Source of the DNA: Eledone cirrhosa
Lineage: Eukaryota > Mollusca > Cephalopoda > Octopoda > Eledonidae
Assembly (NCBI GenBank): GCA_964016885.1
Contig: OZ024743.1
Location: forward strand, 193,012,155 to 193,076,154
Length of the DNA: 64,000 nucleotides
Direction of reading: 5' to 3'
Shown here: positions 43,941 through 54,739 of the stretch, in pieces
How positions within the stretch are numbered: the stretch's first letter is position 1
Layout of the letters: each line of letters starts with the position of its first letter
Notes under the pieces: model-generated
Seen by the model: only the letters and a program-made list of their open reading frames with translations
What the model was told of the DNA's origin: nothing
Databases searched by the model: none
Translations under genes and position numbers: made by a program

Positions 43941-44786
43941 GATCACAATAATTTACATTTTCTGATAGGTTGTCAACCACTGTCCTATCATTATCACAGT
44001 ACTACATCTGTGGCAAAGACACATTCTTCTTAGCTTTAAATCAGTACAATGAAGACGTACATTTTCCTGCTATAGATAAAGCTGGCCTTCTGTCCATATG
44101 CTAGATATATCATTTTACACTCTTGAGTAAATATTACTAAAAATATCTGACAAAATGTTTTACAGTTCAATGAGGTAAGAATTCCATCATGTTTATAAAC
44201 ATGAGCTATTAGTCATGAAAAAAGAACCTTGACATGCAAGAAATTTATTTCAAATAATCTACTATCTTTAAAAAAATGAAACCACACATATATTAAATAA
44301 TATATTCTTAGCTAACAATAGAAAAAAATGGATTTATTATTGATCTGAATGTTGTGATTGATATGAGCATGAACAAAAACAACAATGGTAAAGACATGGG
44401 TCACTCAACCAGCTAAAAATAGCAGATAGCCAATCTCCCTCATATTACACTCTGCTATCTTAAAATAAGATAACGTGATCTGAAACACTCTTTAAAAAAA
44501 ACATGATTATCACAGAATAGGTCTGCTCAATCAGGTTTGACCTAGGAGCTAACCATCAACATCAGCTGTAATTATTCCTGCTATCAGTGGAGCTAGGAAT
44601 TATGTGACCTGCTAATAGCACAATAGCAATAAAAGAAGCAATTAAGTTTTGTTTGTGTGACTGAAAAACTTTGCACAGACAGGCTGTATGTGTGTTTGTA
44701 TATAAAAAGTATTGTTAGCTTACATAACTGACACTATCCTCTTTTAAACTTGTGCTTGTGTACACCAAATCATCTGAATTGTGTCA
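43941..44786. other. AT-rich DNA
   Basis: A weak repeat GGTCTGCTCAATCAGG with GTTTGACC near 44520 is shared with 21945 (inverted) and 32030. No gene. Confidence 0.35.
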
Positions 44787-44960
44787 TTATCACCATCATC
44801 ATTACATCTACTTTTCCATGCTGGTATGGGTTGGATGAGTCAGCTTTAGAATAGTACCTCTCTATTCACCATAGTCCTTTATCATCTCTTCTTTATCATC
44901 TCCTCTGTGTAGCTCAGCATCATGATTCAGATTTTACCACTTTTGCCCAGATCTTGATCA
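44787..44960 (-). repeat. S3/L-A 3' end fragment
   Basis: (ATC)n, CCATGCTGGTATGGGTTGG, ATGAGTCAGCTTTAGAATAG, then TTTGCCCAGATCTTGATCAA, which resembles the L-A coding end. Confidence 0.6.
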
Positions 44961-45074
44961 ACCTTAAGAAAGGTGAAACTAATCAGACGATTCTCATTGT
45001 TAATTGACAAAACTTCAGTAGTTATATTTTCACAGCCATACTAAATATATTTTTATTAAATATATTGTATTATA

Positions 45075-45320
45075 TGTTGTGTCAAGACACTTTATTTCAC
45101 GTTGCTCCAGTTTACTCAGCTATAGAAAAGAGTTGTGATGTCACAGGTGCCAAACTGTATCAGCCTTGGCTTTTCTCTTGGACAACATCGGTGACATGGA
45201 GAAGCGAGGCTGGTATGCATGGGTGACTGTTAGTCTTCCACAAACAACCTTGCCTGGACTTATGCCTTGGAGGTGCAAATCCCATTGTCATTCGTGACTG
45301 AAGGGGGTCTTTACTCTTAC
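45075..45320 (+). repeat. SINE-type repeat next to inverted S3 block
   Basis: AAGACACTTTATTTCACGTT to CTCAGCTATAGAAA is the inverse of the S3 head/body junction. GGACAACATCGGTGACATGG, AGGCTGGTATGCATGGGTGA and TGAAGGGGGTCTTTACTC form a separate unit that looks like a SINE; no second copy was found here. Confidence 0.5.
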
Positions 45321-45341
45321 CCTTTATATATATATATATAT

Positions 45342-45376
<35 letters not shown>

Positions 45377-45377
45377 T

Positions 45378-45735
45378 ATCATCATTTCATTTTACGTCCA
45401 CTTTTTCCCTGCTTGCAAGGGTGGGACGGGAACTGATTCTGGCTTGATTACTACAGCTGGATGCCCTTCCTAACACCAACCTCATTTACAGTGAGTGCTG
45501 GGTGCTTTTTTGCCGTGGCACCTCCACGACCACTTTGCAGTGGAATGATAGGAACTCAAGTCCCTATCATCTCATTTCTACAGCTGAGTAAACTGGAGCA
45601 ATGTGAAATAAAGTGTCTTGCTCAAGGAAACAACACAGCACCCGGTCTGAGAATTGAGTGATGTGTTGTTTTCTTGAGCAAGACACTTTATTTCACATTG
45701 CTCCAGTTTACTCAGCTGTAGAAATGAGATGATAT
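45378..45735 (-). repeat. S3 SINE, truncated, with inverted copy of its head end
   Basis: (ATC)n, CCCTGCTTGCAAGGGTGGGA, ACAGCTGGATGCCCTTCCTA, CCTCCACGACCACTTTGCAG, CAGCTGAGTAAACTGGAGCA, ACCCGGTCTGAGAATTGA, then directly an inverse copy of 45567-45637 at 45662-45733. Confidence 0.85.
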
Positions 45736-45799
45736 ATATATATGTAAAAGGTAAACAGAAATAACAACACAATCGGTACAGTATATATATATATATATA

Positions 45800-45854
45800 C
45801 ATCTAACCCATGCTAGCATGGAAGATGGATATTAAACGATGATGATGATGATGA

Positions 45855-45918
<64 letters not shown>

Positions 45919-45968
45919 TCATCATCATCGTTTAATATCCATCTTCCATGCTAGCATGGGTTAGATGG
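45800..45968. repeat. Inverted S3 tails around a 60-bp (TA)n
   Basis: CCCATGCTAGCATGGAAGAT with (GATGAT)n on the left and its inverse on the right, separated by (TA)n at 45857-45916. Confidence 0.9.
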
Positions 45969-46095
45969 TTTTGTTCCATTTGATGCGGGATTGGTCGGGA
46001 GATTGTGTCTTGCTCGTACGGAAGTGTCTCTGGCAGGTTTTCTATGGCTGGATGCCCTTCCTAACACCAACCACATTTACAGTGTGGACTGGGAG
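45916..46095 (-). repeat. S3 body and tail
   Basis: TTCCATGCTAGCATGGGTTA, CTATGGCTGGATGCCCTTCC and CATTTACAGTGTGGACTGGG. Confidence 0.8.
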
Positions 46096-46236
46096 CCTAT
46101 CCTATCGTTTTGGGAGGTGCCAACGAAAATGACTAAGGTTCTGAAATAAATTACTAATTTTCCAACAAAAGGACTAAATTTTCCGACACCCCCATGCACA
46201 CCCAACATTATGCTACTGTATATATCCATATATATA

Positions 46237-46400
46237 TGCCAAAATAAAATGTACCAAGTACATTCTGTAGAATCATTGGTGTTAGGAAGGACATCGAGCT
46301 GTAGAAACCATGCCAAAAATGGAACATATGAGTGAGATGTGATCATTTGATCTGTTTAATCACAGACTATGACAATGCACCCACCAAATTTTAGCATAAA
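46237..46400 (+). repeat. S3 fragment
   Basis: ATTGGTGTTAGGAAGGACAT, CGAGCTGTAGAAACCATGCC, then a diverged tail. Confidence 0.65.
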
Positions 46401-46779
46401 CATAATAAGCTATCGGCTTATATATAAACTTTTACAAATGATACATTTATGGAGAAACTCCTTTCCATATAAAGTTGGCTTGATAGGCTGGTGTAAATTA
46501 GCAGTAACACTAAATACAGCATAACAATAGTAATAATGAGCAATGGTCTAGGAATCAAGTAGAGACAGGTCATGTGCCACAGCTCACTACATAGTGACAT
46601 TGCACAAAAGATAGATAAAAGGTTAGAAGGGGTATAGAGGGTATAATGGATCTGGAAATACATGGAAAAGGGGACTTGATAGGAACATATTGGGCACCTT
46701 GCTTGTTCTGGTAGGCAATTCTTCCCCTCCCAACACTGTGTGATACTAATCATCAGAATCTTTTGTCATTTCTATCATG

Positions 46780-47075
46780 AGGTTCAACTTCGCAAGGTCA
46801 GTCCTCCCCATTTCATCCCATATTTCCCAGGTCTCCTACAGGTACCATCAACTTCAAGAAACTGGCACTTCTTTAAACAAATGGTATCCTTTATATTCTC
46901 AGGGAGACTTAATTTGGCACTGTATGCGATCAGACTGGCCCTTTGAATCACAAATGGAACTCCTCATTTTTGCCAGTTGATTATGTATCTTGCACAAGGA
47001 CTCAACATGCTGAAGGCAATTGAATTCATAACCTTATGATCATGAACCAAAACACCCTATCTACTAATCCATGCA
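46780..47075 (-). repeat. S4 tRNA-like repeat
   Basis: CTGGCCCTTTGAATCACAAA, AATTGAATTCATAACCTTAT and GATCATGAACCAAAACACCC match 23098-23236 in order. B-box-like GAATTCAAT on the minus strand. Confidence 0.5.
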
Positions 47076-47092
47076 CCATGTACAATATACAT

Positions 47093-47437
47093 CATCATCA
47101 TCACCATTATCATTTTACGTCTGCTTTTCCCTGCTTGCAAGGGTGGGACGGGAACTGATTCAGGCTTGATTTCTACAGCTGGATGCCCTTCCTAACACCA
47201 ACCTCATTTACAGTGAGTGCTGGGTGCTTTTTTGCCGTGGCACCTACACGACCACTTTGCAGTGGAATGATATGGACCCCAGTCCTTATCATCTCATTTC
47301 TACAGCTGAGTAAACTGGAGCAATGTGAAATAAAGTGTCTTGCTCAAGGAAACAACACATCACCCGGTCTGAGAATTGAACTCACAACCTTTCGATTGCA
47401 AGGCCGATGCTCTAACTACTAAGCCATGTGCCTCCAT
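47093..47437 (-). mobile_element. S3 SINE, full length with tRNA-like head
   Basis: On the minus strand from 47437: GGAGGCACATGGCTTAGTAG, an A-box (TGGCTTAGTAGTTAGAGC), a B-box (GTTGTGAGTTCAATTCTC), then the body, and a 3' tail of CCCACCCTTGCAAGCAGGG, GACGTAAAATGATAATGG and an ATG-rich end. The tail is the same as the 3' end of LINE L-A at 59640-59694. About 345 bp. Confidence 0.9.
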
Positions 47438-47500
47438 ATATAACAGAATACTCCTATGTTTTACCGGTGGGGGTGGGTTGATAAATATGAATTTTTTCCG

Positions 47501-48374
47501 GGCCCCCTTTAAAATATGTAGTGACCCATACCATTCACTGAAATCATACTAAAAAATTTTCCCGAGGGCCGGAACCCTCCTGTACATACCCCCTGAAGTT
47601 GAGGATGGTCGAAAAGAAGGAAAAGTCCGCTATTATTGCACCTATACTCAATATTTTTTCGTCACAATGAGGATTTTTGGGGTCGATAAACTCATTTATG
47701 GTATTGTTTTTGCATTACGACCATCCAATATGCCGGAACTCCAGGATAGCGACCAAAATCCAAGATGGCGACCAAAATTCGATATGGCGGGTACAATAAT
47801 TTTTCACTGCGAGAGTTATGTTGTCTCATGTAATAAATAGTCAGCTGCAAAATGGATGCTACTGTTCAGGACTTTAAAGATGCTTTAGATCACTTGTTGA
47901 ACAATTATAATTTAAAATAAACCAATGATAATGTACCAATGAATCATGCATAATCATTTTTTCCAGCCATAGACTAGAGTTAAGTTCATTTTGTCTTCGG
48001 TAATGCGTTTAAAATATGCCATTCATGAAAAATGATAACCCATGCTAGCGTGGAAAACGGACGTTAAACGAAGATGATGATGATGATGATGATAGTTGGT
48101 TCAATAACAGTTTCCCATATCCGACATCCTGGATTTCTGGCATATTGGATGGTGTAATGCAAAAATAATACCATAAATGATTTTATCGACCTCCCAAACC
48201 ACCATTGTGACAAAAAAATATCGAGTATAGGTGCAATAATAGCGGACTTTTCCTTCTTTTCAACCATCCTCAACTTCAGGGGGTATGTACAGGGGGGTTC
48301 CGGCCCTCGGGAAAAAATTTTTTTAGTATGATTTCAGTGAATGGTATGGGTTACTACATATTTTAAAGGGGGCC
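47501..48374. mobile_element. Long-TIR nonautonomous element
   Basis: Inverted arms 47501-47747 and 48125-48374, over 90% similar by eye, with ends GGCCCCCTTTAAAATATGTA. The roughly 380-bp centre contains an S3-like tail (CCATGCTAGCGTGGAAAACG and (GATGAT)n at 48040-48090). No transposase ORF. The superfamily is not determined; it is MITE- or fold-back-like. Confidence 0.85.
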
Positions 48375-48396
48375 TGGAAATTGAGTCTGCAGATTT

Positions 48397-49225
48397 GTAA
48401 ATTAACACCTCCTCCTATTACTGGCGAAGATTCGAAACCGAATCTGAGGTTTCTCACATCTGGGACCATCTATCGTTGGCGGTTCCCACTATTGTCTTGT
48501 CAAAGACAACAATGATAAACGTACCTACCACTTGACCTCTGATCCCAGCTTCCTGGGAGACAATATTTACATGGCTGATCATAAATCAACCTCATGTACA
48601 TATCCTTCTAACTATATAGCACTATTATAAATACAAGAAGTTAAGGAATCTAAGACCAGAGATACCGAAGCAAGCAGTCCGTGTTAAGGTTCACGATGTA
48701 GCAGACCTTTTACTCTTTCTCTCTCCTGGCCTCATTGGTTCTCGCCTTCTCGGCCACAGACACAGCCAGACAAACAGACCCTAAGCAACAGTCAGCAAAT
48801 GATAATGATGTAGGCATCAGCAGACCTTTTACCCTTTCTCTCTCCTGGCCCTTACTGGTTCTCACCTTATCGGCCACAGACACAGCCAGCCATGCCTGCC
48901 TGACAGATTGACCACTACTACTACAACAATAATGTATTCTAAGAATAGATACACACACACATCGTAAGTTCATATTGTTTACATTCTATGCTCATTCTAT
49001 TCTTCCTGTCATATTGTATCTGTGAGATACAACACAACTTTTACTATATCGTTTTCTGTGATACATGCATTTACGCTAACTCGTAGAAGCTAGTGAGCTA
49101 AATAATGTAGGCATAATTCATGCCATAAATATTATTACTCGATGTTCAAAGTGAATATTGTTGTTATAAAATAAAAGTTGTTAACAACTCAATCATGGCA
49201 TTATTCTTTTCAACAAACACCCATC
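48397..49225 (+). other. Possible solo LTR or unclassified repeat
   Basis: Starts TGTAAATTAACACC, has TATAAATACAAGAAG near 48628 as a TATA-like box and AATAAAAGTTG near 49171 as a poly(A)-like signal. Contains a 70-bp direct duplication (48701-48770, 48820-48889). No coding region and no second copy, so LTR identity is speculative. Confidence 0.25.
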
Positions 49226-49915
49226 AAAAGAATATCATTTATCCACTACACATATTAGAAAGCATAATTACAACTTATAGATGGTTTCACATTGATTTAC
49301 CTTCCATGATATATTATATAATAATATAATACAATACAATAAATACAACACACATGTATATATATACAAATACATACATACACACATATATGCATGATGA
49401 TGGTTGCAACTCAATTTCGAGTAATACTATTGCTTGATACTTAAGCATGAGCAGCACATACGTGGCTTTTTAGTCCTGCTAGGGACTTGCCTATGGCCAG
49501 CAATACCATGCATTGCAAAAAATGTCACATATCAAGCGATGACTGTGCTTGAAACTTTTTTAAGTGAGGAAAGGCTTTGCATGGGCCCAATCCCACTCTC
49601 TGAACATCGAATGCATTTGCTTTCAAAAAAGAACTGGTCTACATCATTGGATGCAAACAAAGTCGCAGATTTTATATCAGAGTGACCTTCTCCTAGAGAA
49701 ATATCTTAAGGAAAACTGGGAGTCTTTCACTCCGCAAAAAATAAAAAAAAACTTTATTGGATAGCTGTTGACTCTTCTGAGTTCCTCAGCCCTTTGATGG
49801 GTTTTGTTTTTCATCCTAAAGGGTGTCCAAAATCACCCTCCTCATCAGACAAGCTTGGTGGGGTTGCCAGTTTAGTAGCTGATAACCCAACCATGCACAG
49901 GTTGTACTGGGTTAC
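49226..49915. other. Unassigned sequence, possibly degraded coding
   Basis: An 83-codon plus-strand ORF at 49434-49685 (TCLWPAIPCIAKNVTYQAM...) is preceded by no clear promoter and is not recognised. Given the retroelement remnant directly after it, it may be an upstream part of the same element. Confidence 0.3.
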
Positions 49916-50240
49916 ATGTTACCAGTAGCACTGAAGAGCAACCTGACATACATACATACATACATTAGCTGCCCAGCAGATGTCAATATCATGCTAAAAA
50001 TTAACAACAAGGAGAACATTTATGCTGAATTAATGGGGAATCTGCAGATACTCCACTCTAACTATATCTTTAGATTTGTACCTGTGATCAGTGGGGCTCT
50101 GGGATATGTTACTAACTGCCTCAATACAAATCTTGAGAAACTCGGCTTCACAGAATCAGAATGAACACAGCTAGTTAGGAAGTCGCAAGTACAGTCTATT
50201 AATGGACTGTAAAAATATGTAAAACATTTAAGAAATTTAG
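49916..50240 (+). pseudogene. Retroelement C-terminal remnant
   Basis: Reads SCPADVNIMLKINNKENIYA, ELMGNLQILHSNYIFRFVPV, ISGALGYVTNCLNTNLEKLG, a stop, then VRKSQVQSINGL and KYVKHLRNL. The sequence VPV-I-GALG-V...L...LGF followed by Q-SI-G is a segment I know from the C-termini of RT-bearing elements in molluscs and cnidarians, usually preceded by V-CP-D-N. At least two stops. Exact clade not determined. Confidence 0.55.
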
Positions 50241-50489
50241 TATGTAATAACTGCATATACACCTGTACAGATGCAAAAACATATGCATATATACACATAT
50301 AACTCAAAACATACAGATCGTCACATGCAATAACAACCATACCTGGACACACAGACACAATCAGACATACATACATATTTACGTAGTTGATATTGTCTAA
50401 ATTCTAATGAAAGTGTCTTGTCTCTTTGTTAGAAACCATCTCTCTCTCTAGTGGGGAAAATTTATAAAATAATAAAACTAGAAGAACAT

Positions 50490-51310
50490 ATATACATACA
50501 TACAAACAAAACAAAAATATGCCTTAATAGATAAAAGTACAGGCAAGTGAAGAATGGCATAAACATTTATACAGAACAGACACTTTAGACATCAGTACAA
50601 ACATTCAATCACACGTACAGATTTATGCAAATACCTGTACTCATATACATAGATCTATATCTACACATACTCTACACACATACATGCATGCACTTACAAA
50701 TATGCACTCTCTCACACACAACTATACTATAAAATTATGCATCAGTCGAGAATATTAATGCATTAAAGGATTTTATAAAGATTTCCTAACAAGGAGAAAT
50801 CTCAGACTCAAGCATTCAAGCAAGCTTGTGTGGAAGGAAGACATCAGTTGAGATTTGCTATGTGCTATGTAACTGACCTACTTCACAACAATACCAACTA
50901 TTTCAGCTAAGCAATAAGTATGATGTAGCATAGTACCTGTATGTACATAGTTTGTTTGTTTTGTTTGTTTATTTACAAACACTCATACATACAGATAGAC
51001 ACACATACATAGAGATGCATACACACCCACACCACATTAGTATATATACATGTATATTTATATATACATATACACATCCATTTGTACACACACATATATA
51101 AATATACACACACATATATAAATATACACACACACATACACACATCCTTTGCTAGTAGGGAAAGTGGATTTTAAATTATTATTATGATGATGATATATGT
51201 GTGTGTGTGTGTATATATAAATATAGGTAAAATTACACAAAACAAGGGAGCATGCAGTTGAAATGTGAGCAATAATAAAAGTAGGCGTAAGTTTGAAAAA
51301 AAATATGAAC
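50490..51310. other. Simple-sequence-rich spacer
   Basis: Dispersed CATA/ACAC/TATG motifs, (GTTT)n near 50950 and a (GT)n tract near 51197. No gene. Confidence 0.5.
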
Positions 51311-51313
51311 AAT

Positions 51314-51440
51314 ATCATCATCATCATCATCAATTAACGTCCATGTTCCATTCTAGCATTTGTTAGATGAGTCCTATTTTAGGTACTTCTGGCTGGTTTT
51401 CTATGGCTGAATACCCTTCTTAATGCCAATCACACCGACG
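51314..51440 (-). repeat. S3 tail fragment
   Basis: (ATC)n, CCATTCTAGCATTTGTTAGA, CTATGGCTGAATACCCTTCT. Confidence 0.65.
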
Positions 51441-51479
51441 TATATATTTATGTCTAACAGAAAGATAATAGGGTCATAT

Positions 51480-51640
51480 CAGAAGCAATTACCTCTAAAT
51501 GATCCAGCGAGATCCCCAAGTCTGACCAACCAAACTTATGGATGTTATCCAGCCATCTTGCTCATGGTCAACCTCTGAGTTTTCTGATGGTTGTCTTTGC
51601 ACATTAAATTTACTCAGCAATTCTTTCTTTAGACATCATC
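51480..51640 (-). pseudogene. L-C LINE 3' end, third copy
   Basis: ACTTATGGATGTTATCCAGC, CATCTTGCTCATGG and TTTACTCAGCAATTCTTTC match 1240-1345 and 12695-12790. Confidence 0.65.
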
Positions 51641-52445
51641 ATCATCATTACCGTTTAATTTCTTATTTTCCATGCTTGCATGGGTTAGATGGTTCGCCCA
51701 CATTATGAGGCATGTCTGGCCAGTTAGCTGTGCCGTAATTTGCTCAAATGGAACTGAAATTTGGCTCATTTTTTAAAGCTGGATGCCCTTCCTAACACTA
51801 ACCGCATTTACAGTGTGGAACTGTGTGGTTCTGTTATGAGGAGGGTCTGGCTTTTTTGCCACACCATAACTTGCTTAAATGGAACTGTATTTAGGCTGGG
51901 TTTTTTTTACAGCTGGATACCCTTCCAAACACCAACCACCTTTACAGTGTGGAACTAGGTGGTCCTGTTATGAGAGAAGTCTGGTCAGTTCGCCATATTT
52001 GGGAGCTGGGTGAACCCATAATGAGGAAGATCTGGCCAGTTGGCTGCATTGAACTTGTGTTTTTGCTGGGATTTTTACAGCTGCTGGATGCTTTTCCTAA
52101 CACCAAACACATTTAGTGTGGGACTGGGTGATCACACATATGAGGCAAGTCTGGCCAGTTGGGCACACTATACAATGCTCATACAGGACTGTGTTTTGGC
52201 CGGGTTTTTATGGCTGCTGGATGTTCTTCTTAACAACAACCACATTTACACAGTGGAGCTGTGTATTCCCATTCTAGGGAGGGTCTCACCAGACCCTGCC
52301 CATAACGGAACTGCATTTTGGGAGCTGGGTGGACACGTTATGAAGAAAGTCTGGTCAGTTGGCCGCGCCGAACCTCGCGCATAGTAGAACCTGTGTTCTG
52401 GCTTTGTTTTTATAGCTGCTGGATGCCCTTCCTAACAACAACCAC
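51638..52445 (-). repeat. S3-derived tandem array, about five units
   Basis: After an S3 tail, the unit ACAGCTG(CTG)GATGCCC-TTCCTAACACCAACCAC...GTGTGGAACTG...GTTATGAG...GTCTGGCCAGTTGGC... recurs near 51772, 51912, 52078, 52208 and 52417, at 130-210 bp spacing. The unit order from 51852 on recurs at 56612-57085. Confidence 0.8.
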
Positions 52446-52725
52446 ATGTGATTGAAGTTTTAAAATTTAATTCATCTTTTAGTTTTCTTTCTTTTCCATA
52501 CACACTCTTGCCATGCCCTTTCTATAAAGAAGTGAGATTAAAAAATTGCTGTCGCTACTTTTTCTCTCTATTGCACACTCTTACATTCCCTCTCCGCAGC
52601 ATGACTGACCTTTTACACCACACTTAACCTGATATTAGCTCTTTAATATGATTGAATATAGATAAGTAACAGTACAGAACAAATTAAAAAACAAAACGCT
52701 AGGTAATAACTTTCAACATCTTTTA
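52446..52725. other. AT-rich spacer
   Basis: No gene or repeat recognised. Confidence 0.4.
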
Positions 52726-52731
52726 TCAAGA

Positions 52732-53090
52732 ACTAGCAGATGTACCCGGCGTTGCTCGGGAAATGAATGACAGCCTGTTTGTCCGTATAAAGAGAGCCAA
52801 AGGTTGAGCAAAGAATTGAAATGTAATTGTAAAAAAAAGTTTAACAAAATGGGTGTACAGTGATTGAGTGAAATAAACGGCAACATAAAAACAATTCATG
52901 GGGTAGCTTGTACAATAAAATCGATTTTTCGGCCCCAATATCGAATTTTTTCAATTTTTTGTCCAAAACCTGCTCTGGCATATAAGCAATACGTGTGCCA
53001 ACTTTGGTTGAAATCGGCCTAGTACTTCAAAAGTTAAAAGAAGCCTAGTATTTGTACACAGACAGACCGACTTGCTTTTATATATATAGA
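52732..53090 (+). repeat. Interspersed repeat with CCCGGCGTTGCTCGGG head
   Basis: Begins ACTAGCAGATGTACCCGGCG, has GTTGAAATCGGCCTAGTACT and CACAGACAGACCGACTTGC, and ends in TTTTATATATATAGA. Sequences with this head and tail are, to my recollection, widespread in invertebrate genomes; the class is unclear. It abuts an S1 SINE without a spacer. Confidence 0.6.
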
Positions 53091-53275
53091 CAAGGCCAGC
53101 AATTACCCAGTACATATCTGGTACTTTATTTTATCGACCCCGTGAGGATGAAAGGCAAAGTTAACCTCGGCGGTATTTGAACTCAGACCGTAAAGGGACG
53201 TAACTCCATGCTATGAAGCATGGTGTCCGACTCTCTACAGATTCTGCCAATCCACCGCCCTAATGCCTGTACGTA
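53091..53275 (-). repeat. S1 SINE, nearly full length
   Basis: CAAGGCCAGCAATTACCCAG, TTTTATCGACCCCGTGAGG, GGCGGTATTTGAACTCAGAC and TCTGCCAATCCACCGCCCTA. Lacks only the extreme 3' tail. Confidence 0.88.
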
Positions 53276-53495
53276 ATGAGGGAGTGAGAGGGGGAGAGAA
53301 AGAAAGGCAGAGGTGAAGTGACGAAGTGACTCTCTCCTCCTCCTCCTCCCCCATCTCCCCATTCGTCACAGCGATAGAGGGGAGGAATGTTAGTGTGTTA
53401 CAAAGAGAAAGAGTGAGAGTGAGAGAAACAGACAGACTAAAAGAGAGGGATAGCAACAGATACAGTACATTAGCTAAGGGATGTATATATATTTC

Positions 53496-53526
<31 letters not shown>

Positions 53527-53640
53527 TACACACACAGAAATGTATATATATTTCTGTGTATATATATATATTTCTGTGTGTGTATATATTACACACACAC
53601 AGAAATGTATATATGTTTCTGTAGCACTCCTCAATCCCCC
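53276..53640. repeat. GA-rich tract and palindromic (TA)n/(CA)n block
   Basis: Purine-rich to 53470; then TTTCTGTGTGTGTATATA and its inverse TATTACACACACAGAAA recur at 53491-53611, giving nested hairpins. Confidence 0.75.
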
Positions 53641-53653
53641 CCTCTCTCACCCT

Positions 53654-53870
53654 GCTATCCCCCTCTTGTAGTCTGTCTCTTTCTTTCACTCTTACTCTCT
53701 CCCTCTACGCGTGCGCAAAAAACATTCGCACGCGCGCACGTGTTTTAGCGTCTATTCACTCTCTCTCCCTCTCTCCCTCCCGCTATCCCTCTCTCGTAGT
53801 CTGTCTCTTTCTTTCACTCTCACTCTCTCTCTACGCGTGCGCAAAAACATTCGCACGCGCGCACGTGTTT
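53654..53870. repeat. Tandem duplication, ~128-bp period, with Z-prone core
   Basis: GCTATCC, CTTGTAGTCTGTCTCTTTCT, CTACGCGTGCGCAAAA and TTCGCACGCGCGCACGTGTT occur in the same order from 53654 and from 53782. Confidence 0.9.
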
Positions 53871-53949
53871 CCACTGTCGGACAGACAGATAGACAAACAG
53901 AGAAATTGCTGGTTATATATTATAAGGAGATTGTAGAGTCTAGATGATA

Positions 53950-54058
53950 AGTAGTAGTAGTAGTGGTGGCGGTTGTAGTAGTGGTGGTGGTTGTAGTAGT
54001 AGTAGTAGTAGTAGTAGTAGCAGCAGAAGTAATAGTAGTGGTGGTGGTGGTGGTGGTG

Positions 54059-54094
<36 letters not shown>

Positions 54095-54115
54095 GCAACA
54101 GAAGTAATAGTAGTA

Positions 54116-54146
<31 letters not shown>

Positions 54147-54164
54147 CAGCAGCAGAAGAAGTAA

Positions 54165-54202
<38 letters not shown>

Positions 54203-54218
54203 AGAGCAGCAGAAGTAA

Positions 54219-54262
<44 letters not shown>

Positions 54263-54278
54263 AGAGCAGCAGAAGTAA

Positions 54279-54311
<33 letters not shown>

Positions 54312-54460
54312 CAACAGAAGTAATAGTAGTAGTGGTGGTAGTAGTAGTGGTGGTAGTAGTAGTAGTAGTAGCAGCAGCAGCAGAAGTAATAGTAGTGGTG
54401 GTGGTGGTGGTGGTGGTGGTGGTAGTAGTAGTAGTAGTAGCAGCAGCAGAAGTAATAGTA

Positions 54461-54493
<33 letters not shown>

Positions 54494-54537
54494 GCAGCAG
54501 TAGCAGCAACAGTAACAATACTAGTACTAATAGTAGT
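53950..54537. repeat. Long (AGT/GGT/AGC)n trinucleotide tract
   Basis: About 590 bp of nearly pure NNT/NGY-type triplets with recurring interruption AGCAGAAGTAATAGTAG near 54021, 54089, 54150, 54206, 54266, 54315, 54380 and 54446. Open in several frames on both strands only because of its composition. Confidence 0.97.
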
Positions 54538-54739
54538 TATTCTGTATATTGTATAAGTGACAAAGAACATTAGTGGTGAGGCTTTACCATTGCATGTACA
54601 ATGTTAAAACATTGTCTTTACTTGTCTACTGTAGATCTGTGACATTTAAGTCATAGCTTCACATCATAACAACTCAATGTCAACCACGTGATGGTAGCCA
54701 GACATGAATACAAGCAATAAATTGAAGTGAATAAAACAA

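Noticed and set aside
53920..54573. Reading frames of 190-216 codons on both strands
   Set aside because: They consist of Ser/Gly, Val, Leu/Pro or Thr homopolymers from the trinucleotide tract and have no promoter, splice or domain support.
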